Below are positions 8,453 through 17,429 of a DNA stretch of 64,000 nucleotides, piece by piece. The DNA lies in the NCBI RefSeq assembly GCF_009193265.1, contig NZ_VZZZ01000003.1, positions 248,001 through 312,000 of the forward strand. The letters are read 5' to 3'. The position numbers and the translations under genes were made by a program. This DNA is from Marinobacter changyiensis. Its GTDB lineage: Bacteria > Pseudomonadota > Gammaproteobacteria > Pseudomonadales > Oleiphilaceae. The number at the start of each line of letters is the position of its first letter. Position 1 is the stretch's first letter. Below the pieces are notes generated by a model, which was not told the origin of the DNA, ran no database searches, and saw only the letters and a program-made list of their open reading frames with translations.

Positions 8453-9981
8453 CAGAAAATCCCTAATTCAGACGTTACTGCAATCGCGACATACACCACT
8501 ACGACGATCAGTGAACATACCTTCACGGCAAAAGTGGCTCGGCTGTCACGTCTCTTTTCAAACGGTGTCCTGACGTTTGGAATTTCGATCAGCACAGGGA
8601 ACTCAGTATGCTCTTCCAACTGTTCCCGGGCCCGGACACGAGGATCGACCTGAAGCAACCCTGCAACAGCGCCAAAGGGTGCCGCCATTCCCAGAAAAAG
8701 ACCTGCGATTGCAAACATCAGGAACTTGGGTCCCTCAGGAACCAAAGGATATTGAGCTGTTTCGTTGATACGAAAGTTCAGACCTTGTCCTTCTATGTCC
8801 AGATGCATTGACACCCGCGCCCTCTCACGTCGTTTCAGAAGGTCATCATAAATCTGCTTGTTGACCTCCATATCCCGGGTCAACTCGGAATATTCGGTTT
8901 TATTGGCCTGGATCCGCTCCATTCGACTCTCCTGCTGGGCGATAAGACCCTTGAGAGACCGAATTCGGGTTTCAAGGCTTTCCATGTCCGCTCGGGTGGT
9001 TGACAAGACGCCACCCAACTCCTGATAGAGCGGGTTGATGGTGCTTTCGCTCATCAGCGAGGAGTCCTGGGTCGGCTGGCCACTAGCGATTGCCTGGTCG
9101 CGCTGTTTACGGAGCTCCGCTATTTGCTCCCGTAAAATAACGATGTCCGGATAGGTATCAAGATATCTGAGTCGCAGCTCGTCCAACTGGGATTCCATGG
9201 CCCGAATTCGTTCCTGATAAATGTCTACTGTCCTGCCCTGGCGTATGGTTTGATCCACACCAGTCAGTTGGTTCTCCAGGGAATTCATTCGAGTAGTCAG
9301 TTCAGCCTTTTCAAGCTCTGCCAGTTCCAGCTGGCTCCGGAGGTTTGCCATTCGGGAGTTAGCTTCTGCTTCAGTGCCGTCAACATTCTCGGAGAGAAAA
9401 ATTTGCAGGCGGGCCTCCACATTTGCCAATTGCTCCTCATAACTTTTGACTTGCTTATCAATGAAGTCATAAGCACCACGACTTTCAACTTTTTTTCTGC
9501 GGTTGGTTTCTTCGATAAAGACCTGACCTAACCGTTGAGCGGTACGAAAGGCTTCCATCGGAGAGGTCGCTCTATAACCAATACTGAAATAATTCTCCCC
9601 ACGCGCCTCAACAGTCGTATTATCGCGAAGTGACCCGATGCGGCCTTCAATTTGCGCTGGCGCAGCTGATTCCGCACCAGCCCCATAGATGTCAGGATCT
9701 TTCGCAATTTGCTCAAGAACACTACGTCCCCACAGGGTCTCTCTTGCCGTGGACGCCTGCTCACTTATTTTCGTAGTGACAGCACTGCCCTCCATCAAGG
9801 TCCCGATAATGTTTTGATCATCAACGTAAATCACAACCTGAGAGCTGTATTTGTAGGGCCACAGGAAGCCTGCAGCAAGAACCGCGAAACTGACGCCAGC
9901 AAACACGAGGAAAGCTAACCACTTACGGGTCTTAACTTCGCGAATAATCTCTTTAGGTAGATGGGATAGAGGTAATGCCAT
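8452..9981 (-). CDS. XrtA system chain-length determinant protein (Wzz/GumC type)
   Basis: A protein of 509 aa with the Wzz layout: first membrane helix near residues 20-42 (WLAFLVFAGVSFAVLAAGFLW), a long periplasmic region with heavy coiled coil (about 165-410, for example LAELEKAELTTRMNSLENQL), the proline-rich YPLVPEGPKF near 417, the second helix right after it (LMFAIAGLFLGMAAPFGAV) and a further hydrophobic helix at the C-terminus (AVKVCSLIVVVVYVAIAV). It sets polymer length and docks with the Wza-like exporter. The stop codon shares a base with the start of the CpsD-like gene. It follows the export lipoprotein gene by 51 bp in the same operon. Confidence 0.92.
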   Translation of the reverse strand: MALPLSHLPKEIIREVKTRKWLAFLVFAGVSFAVLAAGFLWPYKYSSQVVIYVDDQNIIGTLMEGSAVTTKISEQASTARETLWGRSVLEQIAKDPDIYGAGAESAAPAQIEGRIGSLRDNTTVEARGENYFSIGYRATSPMEAFRTAQRLGQVFIEETNRRKKVESRGAYDFIDKQVKSYEEQLANVEARLQIFLSENVDGTEAEANSRMANLRSQLELAELEKAELTTRMNSLENQLTGVDQTIRQGRTVDIYQERIRAMESQLDELRLRYLDTYPDIVILREQIAELRKQRDQAIASGQPTQDSSLMSESTINPLYQELGGVLSTTRADMESLETRIRSLKGLIAQQESRMERIQANKTEYSELTRDMEVNKQIYDDLLKRRERARVSMHLDIEGQGLNFRINETAQYPLVPEGPKFLMFAIAGLFLGMAAPFGAVAGLLQVDPRVRAREQLEEHTEFPVLIEIPNVRTPFEKRRDSRATFAVKVCSLIVVVVYVAIAVTSELGIF

Positions 9982-10032
9982 AATTAATATCCGAAATTCA
10001 TGTGATCATCCTGATTGATCCAAGACTGCGCT

Positions 10033-10692
10033 TTAGAAGCTTCGTTCCGGAATCGTCAGAATGTCCCCTGGTTGCATACGGTAGTTGGTTTTTATATTAC
10101 CCCGGCTCAGGATATCGTCCAACCGAACCGGGATGGCCACTACCTCACCCTGGTATGGCCTGTAAAGCATTGCGTTGTTCAGTGCAGCGAAGGGATTAGC
10201 GCCCCCTGCGCTAAGCAGCATATCCAGTACAGTCATGCCGTCCCGATGTGGTAGTGAGATCGGGTTTGCAACCGCACCGGTTACGCGGACGCGATCAGTA
10301 AATTCATGACTGCCCATGGAGGTCACCACCACACTCACCTGGGGCTCCCGAATGAATCCGCTCAGATCTACCTCAATACTTCTGGCAAGCTCTTGCGGGG
10401 CGCGCCCGCTAGCCTGAACGTCACCTATCAAAGGAACCGAAATTTTGCCATCGGGGCGAATCGGAACTGACGTGCTGAGATCCGGATTACGCCAGACTGA
10501 AACCGTTACTACGTCGGTGGCGCCCAAAATGTAAGGCGGCGTATCACCACCAGTGTTCGAACTAAGAGCCGCCCTTATTTTCTCCGGCGATGATGACGGG
10601 GTTACCGCACAGCCGACGAGCAAAATAGTAGCAGCGAATGCTAAAAACCGCCCGAAACCTGAAAACTTCCGCAAAGATAATCTGCGCAACAT
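10033..10692 (-). CDS. XrtA system exopolysaccharide export lipoprotein (Wza/EpsE type)
   Basis: A protein of 219 aa. The ATG at 10692 is chosen because AGAGAGG lies seven bases upstream; the reading frame stays open ten codons further with no better site. A signal peptide ends in the lipobox LLVGC, giving an acylated outer-membrane lipoprotein. The body has the Poly_export domain (YILGATDVVTVSVWRNPDLS, then GKISVPLIGDV) and a SLBB domain (RVTGAVANPISLPHRDGMTVLDMLLSAGG), ending MQPGDILTIPERSF. At this length it is a short Wza, as is usual for exosortase A loci. It forms the outer-membrane exit channel for the polymer. Confidence 0.93.
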   Translation of the reverse strand: MLRRLSLRKFSGFGRFLAFAATILLVGCAVTPSSSPEKIRAALSSNTGGDTPPYILGATDVVTVSVWRNPDLSTSVPIRPDGKISVPLIGDVQASGRAPQELARSIEVDLSGFIREPQVSVVVTSMGSHEFTDRVRVTGAVANPISLPHRDGMTVLDMLLSAGGANPFAALNNAMLYRPYQGEVVAIPVRLDDILSRGNIKTNYRMQPGDILTIPERSF

Positions 10693-10760
10693 CGATATGC
10701 CTCTCTGAATATGTGGGTCCATGCAATGTATCCATGTTCCGAACTGCGTGCTTCTCGGAA

Positions 10761-12173
10761 CTACCTTGATCCTTTCTTGAACAATACCACTTCCACTGTT
10801 TGAATTATAATCAACAGATCTAACAAAACGCTCTGGTTCTTGATGTAGTAAAGGTCATACCGCAGCTTTTCGCGGGTATCTTCCTCGTTGTCAGCATAAG
10901 CAAAGCAGAGTTGCGCCCAGCCAGTCAAACCCGGCTTTACCCGGTGCCGCTCATTGTAAAGCGGGATAGCCTCAATCAATTGCTCCACAAATACCGGTCT
11001 TTCCGGCCGGGGACCCACAAATGCCATTGTACCGTTCAGTACATTGAAAATTTGTGGCAGTTCGTCGATTCTGACTTTGCGAATGAAGTCACCGACTCTG
11101 GTGACCCGCGAGTCATTCTTGCTTGCCCAGACCGCCCCGTTTTTCTCGGCATCCATGCCCATTGAGCGGAATTTGTGAACCTTGAACACGCGGCCATTCA
11201 ACCCAACCCTCTCCTGACTGTAAAAGATTGGCGCTTTCAGGCCGTCTTCGACTTTTATTGCTATGGCTGTGAGAATCATCAAGGGCAGGCCCGCCAACAG
11301 CAAGGTAGCAGCGGCCAGTATATCCAGCGCACGCTTACCGAAACCCGAGACTGTGGAAACAGTAAAGCCGTCTGAAAAAACAAGCCAGCCATGGGTAATC
11401 ATCTCAAGCGCCACCTTGCGGGATTCGCGCTCATAAAAGGTAGCACCATCGACAATTCGGACACCTTCCATTTTGCACTCAAGCAAGTCTTCCATAGGCA
11501 GACCCTTACGGCGGTCGTCGACTGCGACCACAATTTCCCGGATAGGATGGGCAAGAACATAGCTGTGCAGGGAGAGCGGCAGGTCTATCAGATGCTTTTC
11601 ATCGATCTCGATAGGCTCGTCCGGTAAAGGGACAAAACCTGCCAGAGTGAAGCCTTTGCGATTAAAAGGTGTGTGGAGGTCTTCCAGTATTTGCCTGGCA
11701 CGATGGCCGGCACCCAATACGAGCACATGGCGTTTGAACGCGTCAGCACTGACCAAAGAGAAAAACAGGGTGCGGAATATGCCAATCAGGAAAAACCCGA
11801 AAACCGACGCCGTCGTCAGCACCCCATCACCCGCCAGATACCAGAGCCAGTCTGAGGAAATCAGATAGGCCGCCCCGCAGAGAGGCAAACTGACGATAAG
11901 CCCCATAATCGTCCGCAGCATCATCCCGGACAAGCCTTCTTCCAACCGGGCCTGGTGAACGCCGAGGGCAATCATCACAATAATATTGACCGCTGAAAAA
12001 GCCACTGCCGAAGGCAACACAAAACCGAAATTCTCTGTAAAAAGAGGGGCGTCGCCAAAGTACCGGAAGAACACGGCGGCACTGAAGGCGAGCACAAGCA
12101 CCATGAAATCGATCAGGCCTAGGATGACGAACGGCAGGTGTATGTAGTGTCTGAACAATCTGACGTGGGCCAC
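10761..12173 (-). CDS. XrtA system undecaprenyl-phosphate sugar transferase (EpsB-like, TIGR03013 type)
   Basis: A protein of 470 aa. I place the start at the GTG at 12173 because AAGGAG sits five bases before it; a weaker GTG lies seven codons upstream. Four or five membrane helices fill the first 150 residues, then a Rossmann-type region ([12 protein letters not shown]) and a further helix. The C-terminal third is the bacterial sugar transferase domain with [24 protein letters not shown] and [11 protein letters not shown]. The family moves a sugar phosphate from UDP-sugar to undecaprenyl phosphate, the first step of repeat-unit assembly. It is the first gene of the leftward operon. Confidence 0.93.
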   Translation of the reverse strand: MAHVRLFRHYIHLPFVILGLIDFMVLVLAFSAAVFFRYFGDAPLFTENFGFVLPSAVAFSAVNIIVMIALGVHQARLEEGLSGMMLRTIMGLIVSLPLCGAAYLISSDWLWYLAGDGVLTTASVFGFFLIGIFRTLFFSLVSADAFKRHVLVLGAGHRARQILEDLHTPFNRKGFTLAGFVPLPDEPIEIDEKHLIDLPLSLHSYVLAHPIREIVVAVDDRRKGLPMEDLLECKMEGVRIVDGATFYERESRKVALEMITHGWLVFSDGFTVSTVSGFGKRALDILAAATLLLAGLPLMILTAIAIKVEDGLKAPIFYSQERVGLNGRVFKVHKFRSMGMDAEKNGAVWASKNDSRVTRVGDFIRKVRIDELPQIFNVLNGTMAFVGPRPERPVFVEQLIEAIPLYNERHRVKPGLTGWAQLCFAYADNEEDTREKLRYDLYYIKNQSVLLDLLIIIQTVEVVLFKKGSR

Positions 12174-12396
12174 GTCAACTCCTTGTGTGCTCACTCAATG
12201 TCTGGCAACGCGTCCGATGCTGAGGTTGTGCGATGAACGGCGATTGTACGGCAATTGAGAGGAACTTCAATCTACCTGTAAAGGTTAATAGCGTTAATAA
12301 TTGTAAATTTATGCTTACAGTCGCCTGAGCGGCAGGGTCCGACGAACCTGAATTAGCTAAACGGTGTTCTTTAAAGATTACAAGTACCGTAATGGC

Positions 12397-12414
12397 CGTC
12401 GATATTTTTTACAC
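12397..12414 (+). promoter_or_regulatory. Shared upstream activator motif, copy 1
   Basis: CGTCGATATTTTTTACAC. Its right end lies 64 bp before the GG of the sigma-54-type promoter at 12477. The same 18-bp pattern in the same relation to a -24/-12 promoter is found before the other three PEP-CTERM genes of the window. The position fits an enhancer-binding protein site. The protein (PrsR-like) is an inference. Confidence 0.7.
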
Positions 12415-12476
12415 CAGCCCACATGATAAAGCCCCAACTACTATCTAACCATGTGTTATTGAAAATTTTTTCATTG

Positions 12477-12493
12477 TTGGTATGGACATCGCG
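12477..12493 (+). promoter_or_regulatory. Sigma-54-type -24/-12 promoter for PEP-CTERM pseudogene
   Basis: TTGGTATGGACATCGCG has GG and GC separated by ten bases, as sigma-54 needs, but the bases between are less typical than in the copies at 14082 and 36115. The GC is 68 bp before the ATG at 12561. Confidence 0.55.
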
Positions 12494-12560
12494 TTGAAGA
12501 TCATTGCTTATGAGATAGACGAACTAAATTGGAAGACGTTTATTAAGGAAGTAATTGATT

Positions 12561-13118
12561 ATGAAACTATTCTCTAAAGCTTTGTTGGGCCTTGCCCTTG
12601 TTGGCGCAGCCAGCTCTGCAAGTGCAACGCTGTACAAGTTTGAAGCTGCTTACGGCCTGACGAATGCCCAAGCGGCTGAAGCCGAATTTTTAGCCGGCTC
12701 ATATAATCAAGTAAAAGAAACATTTAACGACTTTACAGGCCTCGGCGCATTCGGCCGCAGCGACGAGTACGACTCCTAGTGGCTGGACAGCAACGACGCA
12801 GACTCAGTGCTCTGGGATATCATCGATGGCAATTACAATGCCTTCGGCTTCTACATCTCTGACGCCAACGACCAGGGCGCATCCCTGAAGCTCGAATTTG
12901 ATGATGGCACTACCGATGAGTTGCAACTGATCAGCCCAATGAACAACGGCAACATTGTCTACATCACCGTGTTCTCCGATGTGTTCTTTTCCAGGGCTTC
13001 GCTGGTCTTTGACAACGGCGCTGGCGACAACGACGGCTGGGCTATTGACAACGTAACACTGGCAAAATACCTGAGCCAGGCACACTTGCCCTGCTCGGCC
13101 TCGGCATGGTTGGTCTGA
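12561..13118 (+). pseudogene. PEP-CTERM protein, broken by a stop codon and a frameshift
   Basis: The reading frame starts well, with TAAGGAAG and then ATG at 12561, and encodes a signal peptide (MKLFSKALLGLALVGAASSA) and the block QAAEAEFLAGS that it shares with the converging PEP-CTERM gene at 13289. A TAG at 12777-12779 interrupts it. The same frame then continues with good protein sense to GWAIDNVTLAK. One base is missing near 13067: from 13070 the next frame reads PEPGTLALLGLGMVGL, a perfect sorting signal, while the original frame runs to a TGA at 13116. Two independent lesions show decay. The usual basic tail is also not recognisable before the terminator. It was an exosortase substrate and a paralogue of its neighbour. 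Confidence 0.85.
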
Positions 13119-13138
13119 CAGCAACGCTTTGTGCGAAA

Positions 13139-13168
13139 CCCGAGGGTCTGAGGCCCTCGGTCTTTTTT
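13139..13168 (+). terminator. Intrinsic terminator after the PEP-CTERM pseudogene
   Basis: A 7-bp stem (CCGAGGG with CCCTCGG) around a 7-base loop is followed by TCTTTTTT. It is correctly placed to end the pseudogene transcript. Confidence 0.85.
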
Positions 13169-13233
13169 GGCTTAAATTTGGGTGTCGAAGTATTTTAAAG
13201 TGGTTTTCAATTGGGCTCGGGAGTTGTGTTCAT

Positions 13234-13262
13234 AAAAAATTCCGGCTGTGCCGGGATTTTTG
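13234..13262. terminator. Bidirectional terminator between convergent PEP-CTERM genes
   Basis: AAAAAA, then TCCGGC-TGT-GCCGGG, then TTTTT. It can end the rightward pseudogene transcript and the leftward gene that stops at 13289. Confidence 0.8.
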
Positions 13263-13288
13263 GTATCAAGCTTATTGCAGCTATCTGA

Positions 13289-14026
13289 TCAGGACGGCTT
13301 ACGACGACTGAAACTCACCAGCCCAAACAAACCAAGTGCCATCAGCGCCAACGTTGCCGGTTCGGGAACCTTGACCAGTCCCATGGTCAGATTATCGATA
13401 CCATAGTCATCGCTGTTGTTGGCACGGATACTGATGTCAGTCAGACCCTCTGCGTCATACAGGGAATCGTAATAAACGCCCCCGTTGTTTAGAGATGAGT
13501 TCCCAAGCAAAGAGAAAGCATTCCAAGTGCTGCCACCGATTTCAAACAGCCCCCCTGAGTCATTCGGATCTGTCAGGAAAAAACCGGCTGAGGTTTGGCC
13601 TGGCATCAGAGTGAGCGACATATCCTGTGCGTCGACGCTGTCCAGCCAATTATCACCGGAAATGGCAAAACGCCCTCCAAATTGGTTGTTGTCTGAATTC
13701 AGCACTGCGAGACCTTCGCTACAGGCCAGCCCTTGGCTGTTACAAACTCCGGAAGTTCCCTGCACGTTGCTGGTAAAAGTTCCTGTGCCCACCACGTTGT
13801 TGATGGTCAGACTTTGCCCAGTTGCACCTACTGTGTAACCAGAGTCAAAGGTCTCCGTTGTGTAACCGCCTTCGAGGCCTGCGAGAAAGTTGGCTTCGGC
13901 AGCTTGGGCGTCACTTAAACCCTGAGCACTAATGCTGAGAATCGGCGCAGCATGAACCGTGGCTACGGAACCAAGGGTTGCCAATACAACACCTGCACAC
14001 AAATTATTTACTTTAGTGACAATCAC
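13289..14026 (-). CDS. PEP-CTERM sorting domain protein
   Basis: A protein of 245 aa starting at a GTG with AAGGAG six bases upstream. It has a signal peptide ending near VHAAP, a block QAAEANFLAGLEGGYTTETF shared with the pseudogene at 12561, a Gly/Asn/Ser-rich beta-type body with FFLTDPNDSGG, and a C-terminal sorting signal VPEPATLALMALGLFGLVSF followed by SRRKPS. In exosortase systems the signal is cut and the protein is passed to the surface or the exopolysaccharide matrix. The body fold is not one I can name. Transcription is probably sigma-54 dependent (site at 14082-14098). It converges on the pseudogene, so the pair probably arose by duplication. Confidence 0.93.
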   Translation of the reverse strand: MIVTKVNNLCAGVVLATLGSVATVHAAPILSISAQGLSDAQAAEANFLAGLEGGYTTETFDSGYTVGATGQSLTINNVVGTGTFTSNVQGTSGVCNSQGLACSEGLAVLNSDNNQFGGRFAISGDNWLDSVDAQDMSLTLMPGQTSAGFFLTDPNDSGGLFEIGGSTWNAFSLLGNSSLNNGGVYYDSLYDAEGLTDISIRANNSDDYGIDNLTMGLVKVPEPATLALMALGLFGLVSFSRRKPS

Positions 14027-14081
14027 TTAATGCTCCTTGAAACTTCATTCCGCTAATTTGCGTTATTCAGTCGTGAGGAGA

Positions 14082-14098
14082 TGCAAATAAAGAGCCAC
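14082..14098 (-). promoter_or_regulatory. Sigma-54-type promoter for the PEP-CTERM gene at 13289
   Basis: On the minus strand GTGGCTCTTTATTTGCA: GG-N10-GC with the favoured TTGCA at -12 and GGC at -24. The GC is about 57 bp before the GTG start at 14026. TCTTTATT inside it is shared with the satellite promoter at 36115. Confidence 0.8.
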
Positions 14099-14158
14099 AT
14101 TTATAACACCATAGGTTATAACGAATTTACTATTAGTTAATATTTGGAATATAAAAAA

Positions 14159-14176
14159 GTGTAAAAAGACCTGACG
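14159..14176 (-). promoter_or_regulatory. Shared upstream activator motif, copy 2
   Basis: On the minus strand CGTCAGGTCTTTTTACAC, 62 bp upstream of the -24 GG. A half copy in the opposite orientation, TTTTACAC, lies at 14202-14209, so an activator could bind two sites here. Confidence 0.75.
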
Positions 14177-14234
14177 AAAGTGTCTCCTGCAAAAGCCTGA
14201 ATTTTACACTCAAGTCCTTTTTGAACCTCGTGAG

Positions 14235-15719
14235 CTAAATGACAAACATTGCCACAAATTCATGCACCGCAATGATTTCCAACGCTTTTTGATCCTTGCA
14301 CAGATCAAAAATCTGCTGGCAGCGCTGAGCGGGGAATCGAGTAGCGAGGTTGTTGCGGAATTTATCCTCCAGCAGCGGAATCCCATCTGTCCGGCGACGC
14401 CTGTGTCCTATGGGATACTCCACGACAACATTCTCTGTGCTGGTGCCGTCTTTGAAGAACACCTGGATGGCATTGGCGATAGAACGTTTATCCGCCTCAA
14501 GGTATTCCCGGGTGAAACGTTCGTCTTCAAGGATCTCCATTTTCCCACGGACCTCATCAATGATCGGGTTGGCTTCGTGAAAACTGTCTTCGTATTGCTC
14601 CGCGACCAGATTGCCGAAGATAAGCGGCACTGCCGCCATATATTGCAGGCAATGGTCACGGTCGGCAGCGTTGGCGAGCTTGCCCTGCTTGGAGATAATG
14701 CGAATGGCGGACTCGTGGGTCGTAATGACGATCCTGTCGATGTCCTGCAACCGGTCCTTCACTTCCGGATGAAGAGTTACAGCAGCCTCGGCCGCAGTCT
14801 GAGCATGGAATTCGGCCGGAAAGGAGATTTTAAACAGCACGTTTTCCATGACGTAGGAGCCGAAGTCCTGGGGTAACGAAAACTGGCGCTTGTCTTCAGG
14901 CTTCAGCTTCTGATCTTTATTGGTTTTATTGAACAGCACATCATAGAAGCCCCACTGGGGCGCAGTCAGAACTCCGGGTATGCCCATTTCCCCCCGCATC
15001 GCAATGTCCGCCAGCCGAACTGCGCGGGATGTCGCATCCCCTGCTGCCCAGGATTTCCGGGAGCCGGCGTTCGGGGCATGACGATAGGTTCGCAAGGCCT
15101 GGCCATCTACCCAGGCATGAGACAAGGCTGACAGCAACTGCTCACGGGTCGCTCCCATCAGCTTTGCTGTCACGGCAGTCGAAGCAACCTTTACCAGCAC
15201 TACATGATCCAGCCCCACGCGGTTAAAGGAATTTTCCAGCGCCAGTATGCCCTGAATTTCATGGGCCATGATCATGGCCTCCAGCACGCGCTTCATGGTC
15301 AACGGGGGCTTGCCTTCCACTACCCGTTTCTGGGACAGGTGGTCTGCCACTGCCAGGATGCCACCCAGGTTGTCCGAAGGGTGGCCCCACTCTGCGGCAA
15401 GCCAGGTATCGTTATAATCCAGCCAGCGAATGATACAGCCGATATCCCATGCAGCTTTTACCGGATCAAGGCGGAAGGATGTGCCGGGCACACGGGCGCC
15501 ATTTGGAACGGTGGTGCCCTCCACTATTGGACCGAGGTGTTTGGTGCATTCGGGAAATCGCAAAGCCAGCAGGCCGCACCCGAGAGTATCCATCAGACAG
15601 TTTCGAGCTGAATCCCAGGCTTCCGGACTGTCAATGTTGTAGGTGAGGACGTAATCAGCAATCTTTTGCAGGACGTCGTCGTAGTCCGGGCGGGCGTTCT
15701 GATCGACATTAGAGGTCAT
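14235..15719 (-). CDS. prpD: 2-methylcitrate dehydratase
   Basis: A protein of 494 aa of the MmgE/PrpD family, the usual length. Typical blocks are [15 protein letters not shown] near residue 40, [20 protein letters not shown] near 98-117 and [29 protein letters not shown] near 205. It removes water from 2-methylcitrate to give 2-methylaconitate in propionate breakdown (cytoplasm, no iron-sulfur cluster needed). The rest of the pathway is at 17430-24310, with a transglycosylase and a PEP-CTERM gene between, so prpD is not in the main operon. The window also has AcnD and PrpF, a second route for the same step, so the two routes may be used under different conditions. Confidence 0.96.
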   Translation of the reverse strand: MTSNVDQNARPDYDDVLQKIADYVLTYNIDSPEAWDSARNCLMDTLGCGLLALRFPECTKHLGPIVEGTTVPNGARVPGTSFRLDPVKAAWDIGCIIRWLDYNDTWLAAEWGHPSDNLGGILAVADHLSQKRVVEGKPPLTMKRVLEAMIMAHEIQGILALENSFNRVGLDHVVLVKVASTAVTAKLMGATREQLLSALSHAWVDGQALRTYRHAPNAGSRKSWAAGDATSRAVRLADIAMRGEMGIPGVLTAPQWGFYDVLFNKTNKDQKLKPEDKRQFSLPQDFGSYVMENVLFKISFPAEFHAQTAAEAAVTLHPEVKDRLQDIDRIVITTHESAIRIISKQGKLANAADRDHCLQYMAAVPLIFGNLVAEQYEDSFHEANPIIDEVRGKMEILEDERFTREYLEADKRSIANAIQVFFKDGTSTENVVVEYPIGHRRRRTDGIPLLEDKFRNNLATRFPAQRCQQIFDLCKDQKALEIIAVHEFVAMFVI

Positions 15720-15879
15720 AATCTCTCCCGTTTTCGGCTGTGTGAATATCGAAACTTGTAGTAGATACAGTAGTCAGTATAGCGGTGGCAAAGGCAATAG
15801 GCATATCCACAGGAGCTCTTGGAATACTGCACTCCTTCATAGCCATGATCTTCAAACCCGGGATAACGCAAGCCTAACG

Positions 15880-15897
15880 CGTCCGTATGCTTTACAT
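15880..15897 (+). promoter_or_regulatory. Shared upstream activator motif, copy 4 (weakest)
   Basis: CGTCCGTATGCTTTACAT keeps CGTC, the spacing and TTTACA but departs from the T run. It lies 51 bp before the GG of the degenerate promoter at 15947, about 13 bp closer than in the other three cases. Confidence 0.5.
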
Positions 15898-15946
15898 GTC
15901 AATTACGAAGCAAATTTTTTCTGAATAACTATGAGCAAGTTACGAT

Positions 15947-15963
15947 TAGGCATGTTTATTTCT
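15947..15963 (+). promoter_or_regulatory. Degenerate sigma-54-like promoter for the PEP-CTERM gene at 16007
   Basis: TAGGCATGTTTATTTCT matches the satellite promoter (TTGGCATCTTTATTGCG) at most positions, but the essential -12 GC is TC. It sits 45 bp before the start codon, as expected. It is either a weak site or a decayed one. Confidence 0.4.
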
Positions 15964-16006
15964 TTATGGCTGGGAAGCAGAAACACACGAAACGGAGAAC
16001 ATCAAA

Positions 16007-16468
16007 ATGAAAAAAAGGAGTTTCCTGATTCCTTTGTCAGTTTTATTGGTCGCAGCAACTGCACCGACGCAGGCCGCTTTGATTACGGCTACCAATTCCA
16101 ACGGCGGAGTTGCTGACGGCTCGGCGATTGAACGCTCCGTGTATATTGCGGATTCCGGTGAAATCACCGACGTCAATATCACCGTCAGCTGGAGCAAATG
16201 CGGAGCCGGAGTGACCAACAACTTGTTGTGTGCTGGTAATGGTGCTTTTCCTTTTCCGGACGAGCCTTCCATGAATCTCACTGGGCCTACTGGTGCAAAT
16301 ACCGTGTTATTCCCAGCGAGCTTCTTCACACTTAATATCACCACTGCCGATGATAATGGCGGGGGCCCCGGTCCTGTTCCTAGCCCTGCCCCTGAGCCAG
16401 GCACCCTTGTGCTTCTGGGCCTGGGACTTGCGGGAATCGGGCTGGCTCGCCGCCGCAGGCCATTCTGA
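16007..16468 (+). CDS. PEP-CTERM sorting domain protein, short
   Basis: A protein of 153 aa with GGAG nine bases before the ATG. It has a signal peptide (MKKRSFLIPLSVLLVAATAP, cut near TQA-A), a small beta-rich body with two cysteines (KCGAG and LLCAG) that could pair, a Gly/Pro linker (GGGPGPVPSPAP) and the sorting signal PEPGTLVLLGLGLAGIGLAR with RRRRPF after it. The body begins with residues (SGEITDVNITVSW) like the strand repeats of proprotein-convertase-type P domains, but I cannot assign the family firmly. It lies between prpD and a lytic transglycosylase, away from the exopolysaccharide operon. Confidence 0.93.
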   Translation: MKKRSFLIPLSVLLVAATAPTQAALITATNSNGGVADGSAIERSVYIADSGEITDVNITVSWSKCGAGVTNNLLCAGNGAFPFPDEPSMNLTGPTGANTVLFPASFFTLNITTADDNGGGPGPVPSPAPEPGTLVLLGLGLAGIGLARRRRPF

Positions 16469-16491
16469 ATTTACTGTTCATAGCAATAAAA

Positions 16492-16519
16492 TCCCCTGGC
16501 ACTGCTCCAGGGCTTTCTT
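16492..16519 (+). terminator. Probable terminator after PEP-CTERM gene
   Basis: CCCTGG pairs with CCAGGG over a 7-base loop, followed by CTTTCTTATT. The T run is interrupted, so strength is doubtful. Confidence 0.55.
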
Positions 16520-16544
16520 ATTGGCGAGAAGGCGGCATTGAACC

Positions 16545-17267
16545 CTAATTTGCAGCATAACTCTGGCGGTAGCGCTGGTGCAGAATCCCCACACGCTTCA
16601 CATAGGCACGGGTTTCAGCAAAGGGAGGCAAACCACCATAACGCGCCACGGCGCCAGGGCCGGCATTATAGGAGGCAGTGGCCAGCTTGATATCGCCATT
16701 GTGAATTTTCAGCATCTTGGCAAGGTAATTTGCCCCGCCCCGGATATTCTCAGCCACGTCCATCGCGTTGCTGACACCCAGCTCATCAGCCGTACCCGGC
16801 ATCAATTGCATCAGGCCTTGGGCGCCCTTTGAGGACAAAGCCCTCGGATTAAAGGCCGATTCAGCATGAATCACCGCTCGGACCAGGGCGGGATCGACGT
16901 CGAACTGCTGCGCAGCCGTTTCGATCTCTTCCTGATAGGGAGTTACGTAAAGTCGGGTTTTGTGCCAGTCCACCTTGGACTCTGGCTGGCAGGCGTAGCA
17001 TTCAAAGCGAATGACATCGAAATCGACACCGATTGGACGTACTTTGCTGAACGCCAATACACCATCATTGTTCTGGTATCGGTAAATGGTTTCTTTTTTG
17101 GTACTTGCCAGCGGCGCCTGCCTGGCTGCCGGTAGGTTGGTGAACTCCACACTGCCATCCGGATGCTTAACCCGCCGCACAGTATCGGCGAAAGCCAACT
17201 GTGGGGCGAGGAACACCAATAACATACCAATGACCAAAGGGCTGGAAGCTTTGACGGCAAGATTCAT
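16545..17267 (-). CDS. Lytic transglycosylase (SLT/MltE-like) with DUF4124-like N-terminus
   Basis: A protein of 240 aa with a signal peptide (residues 1-27, ending LAFA), so it acts in the periplasm. Residues about 30-100 resemble the DUF4124 module (VKHPDGSVEFTNLPAA). The C-terminal catalytic domain has the SLT signature HAESAFNPRALSSKGAQGLM; the Glu after HA is the catalytic acid. It is followed by LMPGTADELGV and ATASYNAGPGAV. These enzymes cut the glycan strands of peptidoglycan and release anhydro-muropeptides. It lies downstream of prpF on the same strand with a 162-bp gap holding a small tandem repeat, so it probably has its own promoter. Confidence 0.92.
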   Translation of the reverse strand: MNLAVKASSPLVIGMLLVFLAPQLAFADTVRRVKHPDGSVEFTNLPAARQAPLASTKKETIYRYQNNDGVLAFSKVRPIGVDFDVIRFECYACQPESKVDWHKTRLYVTPYQEEIETAAQQFDVDPALVRAVIHAESAFNPRALSSKGAQGLMQLMPGTADELGVSNAMDVAENIRGGANYLAKMLKIHNGDIKLATASYNAGPGAVARYGGLPPFAETRAYVKRVGILHQRYRQSYAAN

Positions 17268-17314
17268 TCGGGCCTCACAGGTGCTGGTCTTCGTGAGCGC
17301 TGGCCGGCGCTTTC

Positions 17315-17353
17315 GCTCATCTCTTACGCTTATCTCTTACGCTTATCTCTTTC
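17315..17353. repeat. Three tandem copies of a 13-bp unit
   Basis: GCTCATCTCTTAC, GCTTATCTCTTAC and GCTTATCTCTTTC follow each other without gaps in the region between prpF and the transglycosylase gene. No function can be read; slippage during replication would explain them. Confidence 0.9.
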
Positions 17354-17429
17354 GGTTATCTATAGTGTCGGTAAATCTGAACTGATTATAGTACCGAAAG
17401 CCGCTCTGGGAACGGAACCCGTCAGCAAT

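Larger units (their letters stand above)
12195..12560. other. Divergent regulatory region between epsB-like gene and PEP-CTERM pseudogene
   Basis: This gap of about 390 bp (counting from the chosen epsB start) holds no gene. It contains one copy of the shared 18-bp upstream motif and a sigma-54-type promoter aimed at the PEP-CTERM pseudogene, described separately. I found no equally good sigma-54 promoter aimed at the leftward exopolysaccharide operon; a GC-N9-CC near 12313 is one base short of the required spacing. The operon promoter must still lie here. Confidence 0.6.
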
